A stretch of 20,526 nucleotides of DNA from positions 1 through 20,526 of the forward strand of contig JAEERB010000029.1 in NCBI GenBank assembly GCA_016285615.1, read 5' to 3'. The notes below the pieces were generated by a model. It did not search any database. It had not been told where the DNA came from and saw only the letters and a list, made by a program, of their open reading frames with translations. Shown one piece after another: positions 7,585 to 14,469 of this stretch. The translations under genes and the position numbers were made by a program. The stretch's first letter is position 1; every line of letters starts with the position of its first letter. The stretch is from Bacteroidales bacterium. Lineage in GTDB: Bacteria; Bacteroidota; Bacteroidia; Bacteroidales; WCHB1-69.

Positions 7585-7622
7585 GTGAGAAGTGAGAAGT
7601 TAAGAAGTTAAGAAGTTAAGAA
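7585..7622. repeat. Tandem GTGAGAA / GTTAAGAA repeats
   Basis: Two copies of GTGAGAA (7585-7598) followed by three of GTTAAGAA (7599-7622). The same two unit types in the same order occur at 9522-9572, so these are related repeat blocks. Confidence 0.85.
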
Positions 7623-7668
7623 TTGTTGGGGTGTTGATTGTTTAATTGTTTATTGTTTAATTGTTGGT

Positions 7669-7736
7669 GTCATTCCGAGACGGTGGTTGAGCCTGTCGAA
7701 AACACCGTCGAAGGAATCTCTTTGAATTTTGAATTG
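7669..7736. repeat. Dispersed palindromic (REP-like) element, intact copy
   Basis: Nested inverted repeats: ATTCC (7672-7676) with GGAAT (7713-7717), and GACGGTG (7679-7685) with CACCGTC (7703-7709), around a TGAGCCTGTCGAA core. GTCATTCCGAG...GGAATCTC is the skeleton of interspersed repeats I know from many Bacteroidetes genomes. The flank TTTGAATTTTGAATT belongs to the unit, because a degenerate reverse copy at 15821-15887 carries it too. Confidence 0.7.
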
Positions 7737-7787
7737 GTTCTTTGTTCTGTTCTTAATTATGAATTGTGAATTTTACCTCATGTGTGT

Positions 7788-7814
7788 TTTGTATTGAAAT
7801 TTTTTATATTTTTG
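7788..7814 (+). promoter_or_regulatory. Promoter of rpsP
   Basis: The -7 box TATTTTTG is at 7807-7814, followed by C. A TTTG at 7788-7791 lies 15 bases upstream, shorter than the usual 18-20. The position leaves a leader of about 30 bases before the ATG at 7853. Confidence 0.6.
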
Positions 7815-7852
7815 CACGCTTAAAAAAATCACTTAATTTAAACCAAAAAATT

Positions 7853-8446
7853 ATGGCAACAAGAATCAGATTACAAAGACATGGTAAGAAAAATCAGCCT
7901 TTCTACCACATTGTAATTGCGGATGGTCGTGCACCACGTGACGGACGTTTCATTGAAAACATTGGTACTTACAACCCGCTGACCAATCCTGCAACCATCA
8001 CCCTGGATTTCGACAGAGCATTGTATTGGGTTGAAGCCGGTGCTTCTCCTTCAGATACGGCCCGTTCGATTCTGAAACGCGAAGGTGTTTATTTGATGAA
8101 ACACTTAAGAGGCGGCATCGCTAAAGGCGCGCTGACCGAGAACGACGCACAACGCAAATTTGATGCTTGGAAACAAGAAAAAGATTCCAAGACCAACAAC
8201 ATCAAACGCGAAGTTGCTGACAAACAACGCAATGAAATGAAGAAACGTTTGGAAGCTGAGACCAAGGTTAAAGAAGCCATGGCAGCTAAAGTTGCTGAGA
8301 AATACGCTCAGATAGCTGCTGCTGAGGCCGCTGAAGCTGCAGAGGCTCAAGCTGAAACCGAAGCAGAAGCTGCTGCTGAAGAGGCACAGGCCGAAGCTAC
8401 CGAAAACGCAGAACCCGCTGAAGAAGCTCCCGCAACCGAAGCCTAA
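7853..8446 (+). CDS. rpsP: 30S ribosomal protein S16 (bS16) with long acidic tail
   Basis: A 197-residue protein. Residues 1-80 are the S16 core that binds 16S rRNA ([26 protein letters not shown], then [14 protein letters not shown]). The remaining ~115 residues are an extension: a charged, probably helical segment ([16 protein letters not shown] onward) and a final 40 residues made nearly only of Ala and Glu. Many Bacteroidetes S16 proteins carry such a tail, whereas the E. coli protein has 82 residues. The open frame runs 29 codons further upstream, but the promoter at 7807-7814 and the conserved [11 protein letters not shown] start favour the ATG at 7853. The usual rimM-trmD-rplS partners are absent; the gene is monocistronic. 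Confidence 0.95.
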   Translation: MATRIRLQRHGKKNQPFYHIVIADGRAPRDGRFIENIGTYNPLTNPATITLDFDRALYWVEAGASPSDTARSILKREGVYLMKHLRGGIAKGALTENDAQRKFDAWKQEKDSKTNNIKREVADKQRNEMKKRLEAETKVKEAMAAKVAEKYAQIAAAEAAEAAEAQAETEAEAAAEEAQAEATENAEPAEEAPATEA

Positions 8447-8464
8447 TCAAAGGTTTGCACTAAC

Positions 8465-8499
8465 AAAAAAGACGACAATGAAAATTGTCGTCTTTTTTT
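8465..8499. terminator. Bidirectional terminator between rpsP and trxB
   Basis: GACGACAAT (8471-8479), loop GAAA, ATTGTCGTC (8484-8492), flanked by six A's before and seven T's after. It serves rpsP on + and can serve trxB on -. Confidence 0.92.
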
Positions 8500-8506
8500 A
8501 TGGTCC

Positions 8507-8534
8507 TTAGGGGCAAAGCACGCCTCGCCCCTAC
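8507..8534. repeat. Short GC-rich palindromic element
   Basis: AGGGGC (8509-8514) pairs with GCCCCT (8527-8532) around a small GC-rich centre (AAAGCACGCCTC). On the minus strand it reads GTAGGGGCGAGGCGTGC and onward, a form of interspersed repeat seen in many bacterial genomes. It is placed exactly between the terminator and the trxB stop codon. Confidence 0.6.
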
Positions 8535-8538
8535 TGTT

Positions 8539-9486
8539 TTATTCACCATGTTCCAACAGGAAGCGTTCCACTTCGATGGCAGCCTTGCAGCCTGAAGCGG
8601 CGGCGGTAATAGCCTGGCGATAACGCGAATCTTGCACGTCGCCGGCTGCAAACACACCAGGAACAGACGTCATGGGTGTGCCGTTCTGCGTCTTGATATA
8701 ACCTTGCTCATCCAGTTCGAGTTGACCCTTGAACAATTCGGTAACAGGCGTAACACCAATGGCCACAAACACACCATCCAAGTCGATGACGCTCTCGCTG
8801 TTATCTAACTTATCCGTCAAAAGCAAGCCCGTCACCTGACGAATAAAGCCTTTCTGCTCGCCCAGAATTTCCTTTGGAAGCTTGTTCCATTTCACCTCGA
8901 TATTAGGCGTATTGAACACTCTGTCTTGCAAATACTTGGCACCACGGAATTCATCGCGACGGTGTACAATATAGACTTTAGCGCAAATGCCCGCCAGATA
9001 GAGAGCCTCGCCAAGGGCAGTATCTCCCCCACCAATCACGGCCACGGTCTTGTTCTTGAAGAACGCGCCATCGCAGGTGGCACAGGCCGACACGCCAAAG
9101 CCACGGAACTTCTGTTCGCTTTCGATATTGAGCCAGCGGGCGGTAGCACCGGTTGAGACAATTACGGTGTCAGCGATAATCTCGTCAGTATCGTCCACCA
9201 CACACTTAAAGGGGCGCTTTGAAAAATCAACTTGCGTCACCATGCCCGTACGGATGTCAGTGCCCATACGAAGAGCTTGACGACGGATATCATCCATAAT
9301 GGCGGGACCTCCGCTGCCATCAGGATAGCCTGGGAAGTTCTCCACATCGTTGGTAATGGTCAGCTGACCGCCAGGCTGCATACCTTCAATCAGCACAGGA
9401 TGGATGTTGGCTCGCGATGCATAGATACCTGCGGTATAACCTGCAGGACCGGAGCCGATAATTAAGCATTTTACGTGTTCGGACAT
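8539..9486 (-). CDS. trxB: Thioredoxin-disulfide reductase
   Basis: A 315-residue flavoenzyme that uses NADPH to reduce thioredoxin. The FAD-binding GSGPAG is at 11-16. The redox pair is C135 and C138 (ACATCDG). The NADPH site is GGGDTA at 152-157 with HRRDEFR at 175-181, the arginines that select the 2'-phosphate. The FAD-contacting AAGDV is near 288. Length and motif order are standard for the low-molecular-weight bacterial type. No TANNTTTG box is visible upstream, and the 180 bases before it are tandem repeats. It may therefore be read from the promoter of the zinc peptidase gene, which lies upstream on the same strand. Confidence 0.95.
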   Translation of the reverse strand: MSEHVKCLIIGSGPAGYTAGIYASRANIHPVLIEGMQPGGQLTITNDVENFPGYPDGSGGPAIMDDIRRQALRMGTDIRTGMVTQVDFSKRPFKCVVDDTDEIIADTVIVSTGATARWLNIESEQKFRGFGVSACATCDGAFFKNKTVAVIGGGDTALGEALYLAGICAKVYIVHRRDEFRGAKYLQDRVFNTPNIEVKWNKLPKEILGEQKGFIRQVTGLLLTDKLDNSESVIDLDGVFVAIGVTPVTELFKGQLELDEQGYIKTQNGTPMTSVPGVFAAGDVQDSRYRQAITAAASGCKAAIEVERFLLEHGE

Positions 9487-9521
9487 GATATTGTTGAAAT
9501 GTTGATTGGTTTATTGATTAA

Positions 9522-9645
9522 GTGAGGAGTGAGGAGTGAGGAGTGAGGAGTGAGGAGTTAAGAAGTTAAGGAGTTATAGAGTTATAGAGTTATAGAGTTA
9601 TAGAATAATTGAATTTTGAATTTTGAATTTTGAATTCTGAATTTG
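9522..9645. repeat. Block of four tandem-repeat types upstream of trxB
   Basis: In order on the + strand: five copies of GTGAGGA (9522-9556), two of GTTAAGRA (9557-9572), four of GTTATAGA (9573-9604) and, after ATAATT, five copies of GAATTTT or near variants (9611-9645). Then TTCTTTTTAATTAT follows. The unit types and order echo 7585-7770. The block holds no gene. Confidence 0.9.
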
Positions 9646-9668
9646 TTCTTTTTAATTATAAAGTTCGT

Positions 9669-10352
9669 CTAGTTTCTTCGGTTGGCGAGTGCGATGTAAT
9701 AGAGCAGCGTGGCCAGTGATGAGAGGGCGGCGACAACGTAGGTGCGGGCGGCCCATTTCAGTGCGTCGGCGGCATGGTCGTGTTCCTCACCGTAAGTGAT
9801 GCCTGTCGCATCGAGCCACTCCAAAGCACGGGCCGAGGCGTTGTACTCTACCGGCAACGTGATGAACGCAAACAGCGTGGTCAAGGCAAAGAGAACAATG
9901 CCGGCAATGAGAATATACTTGCCAATAGCACTTACATAAAGAAGTAGTAATCCTGCCAGTAGTATCCACTGTGAGAAGTTGGCGCCAAACTGCACGGCAG
10001 GAACCATTGCTGAACGAAGACTAAGCCAGCTATAGGCCGTGGCGTGCTGCACGGCATGTCCGCATTCGTGGGCGGCAACGGCAGCCGCTGCCACACTGTT
10101 ACTACCATAGACACCTTCGCTCAGGTTGACCGTCTTCGTAGCGGGATTGTAATGGTCTGTTAACATACCGCGGGTGCTGACCACCTGCACATCATAGATG
10201 CCATTGTCGCGCAACATCTTCTCGGCCACCTCCTTGCCCGTCAAACCCGAGCTAAGACGCTCTTTAGAATATTTCTCTATTCTGGATTGTAGAGTTCTCG
10301 ACACAATCCAGCTTAAAATCATAAAAACAATAAAGATAATCCAATAAGACAT
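9669..10352 (-). CDS. Membrane zinc metallopeptidase (Zn_peptidase_2 / YugP family)
   Basis: A 227-residue protein. A hydrophobic N-terminus (residues 1-18) is followed by a soluble part with the zinc motif H95-E96-C97-G98-H99 (AAHECGHAVQH). Hydrophobic segments follow at about 125-145, 147-167 and 205-223. E169 in LPVEYNASARALEWL is the likely third zinc ligand, by analogy with the family pattern LPVEFxAS. The family is known from B. subtilis YugP; its substrates are not established, but the layout suggests proteolysis at or in the membrane. It has its own promoter. trxB follows 182 bases later on the same strand. Confidence 0.85.
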   Translation of the reverse strand: MSYWIIFIVFMILSWIVSRTLQSRIEKYSKERLSSGLTGKEVAEKMLRDNGIYDVQVVSTRGMLTDHYNPATKTVNLSEGVYGSNSVAAAAVAAHECGHAVQHATAYSWLSLRSAMVPAVQFGANFSQWILLAGLLLLYVSAIGKYILIAGIVLFALTTLFAFITLPVEYNASARALEWLDATGITYGEEHDHAADALKWAARTYVVAALSSLATLLYYIALANRRN

Positions 10353-10388
10353 ATTCTCTTTGTATTAAAATCAACGATTATTGAAACG

Positions 10389-10396
10389 CAAAGGTA
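10389..10396 (-). promoter_or_regulatory. Promoter -7 box of the zinc peptidase gene
   Basis: On the minus strand TACCTTTG followed by C matches TANNTTTG, 36 bases before the start codon. No obvious -33 TTTG; a T-run sits at that distance. Confidence 0.6.
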
Positions 10397-10438
10397 CGGA
10401 TTTTATTGGAAAGAAAAAAGGAATAATGAGGGGAAAAA

Positions 10439-11512
10439 TTACATTTTCACGGTCGAGTAACCGCCCTTTCCTGTCACTTCCATGGTGCATGTGGTGCCCA
10501 AACGAAGGGCGCAGTTGGTTTTAATGTGGCCAGCGGGAAAATCAAACAGAATGGGGAAAGAGTATTCACCGCAAACATCCCACACAATCTCCTCTACTGT
10601 TTTGCCAAATTTAATATTAGGCGCATCAATCTCCTTCAGTCGCACGAAGCCGCCCACAATCAGTCCGGCTAATTTTTCCAATTTGCCCGCGCGTTTCAGT
10701 TCCATCAGCATACGATCCACATGGTAGTAATATTCGTCGCAATCCTCAATGAAGAGAATCTTGCCGTCATAATCCATTTCCGAAACGGAGCCCGTCAGTG
10801 AGATGAGCAGCGAGAGATTGCCGCCAATCAATTCGCCCGTAGCCTTGCCAGCACGGTTCTTGGCGCTGGAGGGCACGGTGTATGCCAACGGCTGTCCTTT
10901 CAGTGCTTTCAATAACGATTGTGCTCCGATTTGTTCTGAGTTTTCGGCCTTAATACTCAGTGGCATCATCGAATGGATGGTGGCCACACGGCACTGGCGG
11001 TTCACATGCGAGTGAATGACAGTGATGTCGCTAAAGCCGCATATCCACTTGGGATGCTCACGGAAGTGCGACCAGTCAACCTTGTCGATCATACGCACTA
11101 CGCCATAGCCGCCGCGAGTGGCAACAATAGCCTTCACCGACGGATTGTCGAGCATAGCCTGGAAGTCGGCAGCGCGTTCCTCATCAGTGCCTGAATAAAT
11201 GGTGCTGTGATGCAAATCTATGCACTGACCATTCAAAATATGAAACCCTTGTTTTTCAAGCCATTGGATAGCGTATTTGATTTCATTCAAATCGTCCTTA
11301 TAGGCTGGTGCCACCAAGCCGATGGTATCGCCCTTGGAAAGAAAAGGCGGCACAATGACGCCTTCATTCACAGTTGGGTAATAGACTTGCGGCTGATTTT
11401 GTGCTTGCAACATATGTCCCGACTGTTGGCGGCAGCCACACATCGACAAAAGCAACACTGCTGCCCATAATGTAGTCGTTAGGGGTTTCAACAAACGCAT
11501 CATAAACATCAT
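10439..11512 (-). CDS. LD-carboxypeptidase (peptidase family S66), probable lipoprotein
   Basis: A 357-residue member of the family that trims the terminal D-alanine from murein tetrapeptides (muramoyltetrapeptide carboxypeptidase). The catalytic triad is visible: S161 (CGFSDIT), E256 (ILFIEDCDE) and H329 (FPAGHIKTNCALRLG). RGGYG at 133-137 is also conserved. Unlike the cytoplasmic E. coli LdcA, it begins with a signal sequence (RLLKPLTTTLWAAVLLL) ending in SMCGC. C25 or C27 would be lipid-modified, so it probably works in the periplasm. No acidic residues follow the cysteine. Four ATGs (11512, 11509, 11503, 11500) crowd the start; the last two fit a normal signal peptide best. It lies 11 bases after the lpxD-like gene, in the efp operon. 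Confidence 0.88.
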   Translation of the reverse strand: MMFMMRLLKPLTTTLWAAVLLLSMCGCRQQSGHMLQAQNQPQVYYPTVNEGVIVPPFLSKGDTIGLVAPAYKDDLNEIKYAIQWLEKQGFHILNGQCIDLHHSTIYSGTDEERAADFQAMLDNPSVKAIVATRGGYGVVRMIDKVDWSHFREHPKWICGFSDITVIHSHVNRQCRVATIHSMMPLSIKAENSEQIGAQSLLKALKGQPLAYTVPSSAKNRAGKATGELIGGNLSLLISLTGSVSEMDYDGKILFIEDCDEYYYHVDRMLMELKRAGKLEKLAGLIVGGFVRLKEIDAPNIKFGKTVEEIVWDVCGEYSFPILFDFPAGHIKTNCALRLGTTCTMEVTGKGGYSTVKM

Positions 11513-11523
11513 AAAGAATGAAA

Positions 11524-12495
11524 CTATTTCTTAAGTTTCTCTATTTCAGCTTTCAAGCGACCAATTTCTTCCACCAGTTCGGGAAGCATACGGCCGCAGG
11601 CAATCTCTTTCCAACGCTTGCGCGCATCGTAAGCGGGAATGCCCAACAGAACGCTATTTTCCTCTGTAACAGATTTATCCAGAGCCGAGAAGGCAAGCAA
11701 GGTCGTATTCTTGGCAACCACCAAATCCTTGTTGATGGCCGACTTGCCCCAGATGGTGCAGTCGTCCTCGATGCGTGTACAGCCGGCGATGGCGCACATA
11801 GCACTAATCAGGCAGCGCTTGCCGATGTAGGTGTCGTGGCCCACTTGCGTCAGGTTATCGAACTTGGTGCCATCACCAATATAGGTCACACCCGACACAC
11901 CGCGGTCGATCATCACACCGCAACCCACTTCCACATCATTGCCAATGACCGTATGGCCGCACGATTCGAGCTTTTTCCAACCATCGGTGCGCTTTTGGAA
12001 ATAATAGGCATCGGCACCGATGACTGCTCCCGAATGGATAATGACATTGTCGCCAATGACGGTATCGGAATAGATACTCACGTTAGCGTGAATAATACAA
12101 TTCTTACCAATCACCACATTTTCACCGATAAAGGTATTAGGTTGGATGATGGTATTTTCACCGATAACGGCATTGGGATGAATCAACTCGGTTTGAGGAT
12201 GGAAATGCACAAAATGGCGTACCACTTGCACATAATCGCCAAAAGGATCATTGGTGATAATCAATGTTTTCCCTTCGGGGCAATCGGTTTCCTTATTTAT
12301 TAAAATTACGGAAGCCACGCTCGAAAGCGTTTTCTCGTAATATTTGGGAATATCCACGAATGAGAGGTCACCGGCTTCCACCGAGTGAATCTCATTCATG
12401 CCTGACATCACATTGGATGCGTTCCCTTTAACCACCACCTCATGCGGAATTATCTCCAACAATTGGGATATGGTGAGCGGTTTTTCAAATTTCAT
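11524..12495 (-). CDS. lpxD: LpxD-like left-handed beta-helix acyltransferase
   Basis: A 323-residue protein. The N-terminal ~100 residues match the LpxD uridine-binding domain (MNEIHSVEAGDLSFVDIPKYY). Then hexapeptide repeats ([I/V]G-N/D-x-x) run from about 105 to 285, giving a left-handed beta-helix. H220 in TQVGHDTYIG aligns with the catalytic histidine of LpxD. A short coiled coil (residues 303-323) ends the protein. LpxD adds the second acyl chain to UDP-GlcN in lipid A synthesis. Bacteroidetes often have a canonical lpxD beside lpxC/lpxA and a second LpxD-like gene next to efp; from memory this is the second kind, so its exact substrate is uncertain. It is 42 bases after efp and 11 before the S66 gene. 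Confidence 0.78.
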   Translation of the reverse strand: MKFEKPLTISQLLEIIPHEVVVKGNASNVMSGMNEIHSVEAGDLSFVDIPKYYEKTLSSVASVILINKETDCPEGKTLIITNDPFGDYVQVVRHFVHFHPQTELIHPNAVIGENTIIQPNTFIGENVVIGKNCIIHANVSIYSDTVIGDNVIIHSGAVIGADAYYFQKRTDGWKKLESCGHTVIGNDVEVGCGVMIDRGVSGVTYIGDGTKFDNLTQVGHDTYIGKRCLISAMCAIAGCTRIEDDCTIWGKSAINKDLVVAKNTTLLAFSALDKSVTEENSVLLGIPAYDARKRWKEIACGRMLPELVEEIGRLKAEIEKLKK

Positions 12496-12537
12496 ATCAA
12501 AACTATTATGTTAGAAAAACTGCGGATACTGGAAAGA

Positions 12538-13104
12538 TTATTTTACTCTTTCCGAATATTTGTTGGTACGGGTATCCACCTTAATCATTTCACCAGTTTC
12601 GATGAAAAGAGGAACGAACACTTCGGCACCAGTTTCCACAATAGCTCTTTTGAGTGAGTTGGTAGCAGTATCGCCTTTCACACCAGGTTCGGTATAGGTA
12701 ACCTGCAGGTCAACAAAGGCGGGAAGCTCGCAAGTCAGCGGAGTATCGGTATCGGCGTGATACATGATTTCCACAGTCTGACCTTCTTTCAAAAGTCCGG
12801 GGTTGTTAATCAGATCACCTTCGATAGAAAGCTGCTCGTAAGTTTCGGTATGCATAAAGCAATATGAATTGTCACCTTCTTTGTATAAGAATTGGTAAGG
12901 ACGGCGCTCTACGCGGGCGAGTTCAATCTTAACACCGGCATCGAATCTGATTTCCTGTACTCTACCAGTCTTGATATGTTTCAGTTTGGTACGAACAAAA
13001 GTGTTGCCCTTACCGGGTTTCACATGCAGGAATTCCACGATAGTCCACAATTCGTTATTGTAAACAATACAGAGGCCATTCTTAAAATCAGCTGTTGTTG
13101 CCAT
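12538..13104 (-). CDS. efp: Translation elongation factor P
   Basis: A 188-residue protein with the three-barrel EF-P layout. It relieves ribosomes stalled on consecutive prolines. The N-terminal domain begins [20 protein letters not shown]. The loop residue that is modified in many bacteria is K32 in [13 protein letters not shown]. The closing signature is [13 protein letters not shown]. Length and start match the family. It is the first gene of a three-gene minus-strand operon with the LpxD-like and S66 genes, and diverges from hydF. The partner lysine-modifying genes (epmA, epmB) are not in the window. Confidence 0.96.
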   Translation of the reverse strand: MATTADFKNGLCIVYNNELWTIVEFLHVKPGKGNTFVRTKLKHIKTGRVQEIRFDAGVKIELARVERRPYQFLYKEGDNSYCFMHTETYEQLSIEGDLINNPGLLKEGQTVEIMYHADTDTPLTCELPAFVDLQVTYTEPGVKGDTATNSLKRAIVETGAEVFVPLFIETGEMIKVDTRTNKYSERVK

Positions 13105-13142
13105 AAAATTATTGTTTTAAATTCATTTTTTTATTGAGTGTG

Positions 13143-13150
13143 CAAATTTA
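13143..13150 (-). promoter_or_regulatory. Promoter -7 box of the efp operon
   Basis: On the minus strand TAAATTTG followed by C matches TANNTTTG, about 40 bases before the efp start. A TTG (13166-13168) lies 15 bases upstream and is inside the GATTGAAAGC element described separately. Confidence 0.65.
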
Positions 13151-13160
13151 CGAAATTTTC

Positions 13161-13219
13161 GCTTTCAATCCATATCGTTAACATTTATTAGGATTTCCAA
13201 AAAATATTTGATTGAAAGC
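13161..13219. promoter_or_regulatory. Divergent pair of identical 10-mers between efp and hydF promoters
   Basis: GCTTTCAATC (13161-13170) and its exact complement GATTGAAAGC (13210-13219) lie 39 bases apart, between the two -7 boxes. Read toward each gene, both arms are GATTGAAAGC. The pair could be a shared operator or activator site; a chance inverted repeat of this length so placed is possible but not likely. Confidence 0.4.
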
Positions 13220-13252
13220 ATACTTGACAGAAGGGCACAAATGAAAAATGAG

Positions 13253-13260
13253 TATCTTTG
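13253..13260 (+). promoter_or_regulatory. Promoter -7 box of hydF
   Basis: TATCTTTG followed by CC matches TANNTTTG, 43 bases before the hydF ATG. A TTGACAG at 13224-13230 is further upstream than a normal -33 box. Confidence 0.6.
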
Positions 13261-13303
13261 CCTTTCCTTGCATACGCAAGATTTTCATCAAAAATAGAGA
13301 ATC

Positions 13304-14467
13304 ATGAAACCACACATCGGCATATTTGGCAGACGCAACAACGGCAAAAGTTCACTCATCAACGCCATTACAGGGCAAGAGACCGCCATTGTGGCCGACT
13401 ATGCCGGCACCACCACCGACCCCGTGAAAAAGAGCATGGAGATTTTCGGCATCGGTCCTGTGGTGCTGATTGACACGGCAGGTATTGACGATGATGGAGA
13501 GGTGGGCAGCAAGCGTGTGGAGAAGAGCCTCGACATCATCAAAAGCATTGATTTAGCGATAATTGTCACAAACAATTACCAGTGGGGAGAGGCCGAGGGG
13601 TTGCTCTGCCAACGGCTGCAGGAGTTTGCCACGCCCTATCTGATTGTGAACAGCAAAAGCGACCTGCTGACACACACAACAACGCAACTCAACGGGCAGC
13701 CGGTCTACAACATCAGCGCCCACACAGGCGAAGGACTGCAAGAATTGACCGCCGCCATGGTCAAAGCCATGCCTCCGTCGGCCTACATGTCGCACTCTAT
13801 CTTGGAAGGCATCATTCGTGAGGGCGACACCATCGTGATGGTCACCCCCATCGACAGCGAAGCCCCGGAGGGGCGGCTCATCCTGCCGCAAGTGCAACTT
13901 ATCCGCGACGCCCTCGACAACAACGCCATCGCCATCGTGCTGAAAGAAGACAAGCTGGCCGACTATCTGGCCAACCACCCCACTCCCGCCCTGGTCATTA
14001 CCGACAGCCAGATGTTCGGGGAAGTGTCGGCCATCGTGCCTGAGAGCATCCCGCTGACCAGCTTCAGCATCCTGCTCGCCAAGCACAAAGGTGCTTTTAC
14101 AGAATATCTTAGCGGCACACCGCAGATTGACAATCTGCGCGACGGCGACCATATTTTAGTTTTGGAATCGTGTACGCACCAAAGCTCTTGTGAAGATATC
14201 GGACGTGTTAAGATTCCGCGCTGGCTGCAAAAACACACCGGCAAGCAACTGCAGTTCACCTTCGTCTCAGGGCTGCAGCCCCTACCCGACTTGCACAACT
14301 TTGCCATGGTCATCCAGTGCGGCGGCTGCATGATTACCCAGAAGCAGCTCATCAACCGACTGCAACCCGCCATAAAGCAAAACATCCCGATAACGAATTA
14401 CGGGATGTTGATTGCTTACATGAACGGCATCTTCGAGAGAGCCGTGGCGCCGTTACGCGCTTTATAA
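13304..14467 (+). CDS. hydF: [FeFe]-hydrogenase H-cluster maturation GTPase HydF
   Basis: A 387-residue protein, the scaffold that receives the di-iron subcluster made by HydE and HydG and hands it to apo-hydrogenase. The N-terminal GTPase domain has the P-loop GRRNNGKS (9-16), DTAG (57-60) and NSKSD (116-120). The dimerisation domain follows. The C-terminal iron-sulfur domain shows C290-x-H292, then 46 residues, then C339-GG-C342, the CxH-(44-53)-CxxC pattern that sets HydF apart from other Era/TrmE GTPases. hydE, hydG and the hydrogenase are not in the window, so the gene stands alone. It diverges from efp and ends two bases from the convergent DUF1015 gene. Confidence 0.93.
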   Translation: MKPHIGIFGRRNNGKSSLINAITGQETAIVADYAGTTTDPVKKSMEIFGIGPVVLIDTAGIDDDGEVGSKRVEKSLDIIKSIDLAIIVTNNYQWGEAEGLLCQRLQEFATPYLIVNSKSDLLTHTTTQLNGQPVYNISAHTGEGLQELTAAMVKAMPPSAYMSHSILEGIIREGDTIVMVTPIDSEAPEGRLILPQVQLIRDALDNNAIAIVLKEDKLADYLANHPTPALVITDSQMFGEVSAIVPESIPLTSFSILLAKHKGAFTEYLSGTPQIDNLRDGDHILVLESCTHQSSCEDIGRVKIPRWLQKHTGKQLQFTFVSGLQPLPDLHNFAMVIQCGGCMITQKQLINRLQPAIKQNIPITNYGMLIAYMNGIFERAVAPLRAL

Positions 14468-14469
14468 AA

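Larger units (their letters stand above)
7531..7806. other. Repeat-filled spacer between hutH and rpsP
   Basis: No gene is supported here. The stretch holds the hutH upstream region, tandem repeats (7585-7622), a TTTAATTG-rich segment (7637-7665), a dispersed palindromic element (7669-7736) and an AT-rich run (7737-7780) leading to the rpsP promoter. An open frame covering the last part (from 7766) is only the upstream extension of rpsP and lies largely before its promoter. Confidence 0.75.

Noticed and set aside
7585..7622. CRISPR array
   Set aside because: Units are 7-8 bases with no spacers between them, and no cas gene is near; these are simple tandem repeats. The same applies to 9522-9645.
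7766..7852. Extended N-terminus for rpsP (start at 7766)
   Set aside because: The promoter -7 box at 7807-7814 lies inside it, and S16 proteins begin at the [11 protein letters not shown] encoded from 7853.
11518..12303. 261-codon open frame on + opposite the lpxD-like gene
   Set aside because: Its repeated DNDIVANDGIGIDTH-like pattern is just the hexapeptide repeats of the beta-helix read backwards.
13553..14152. 199-codon open frame on - opposite hydF
   Set aside because: It is contained in hydF, which has all its motifs; composition is typical of an antisense shadow.
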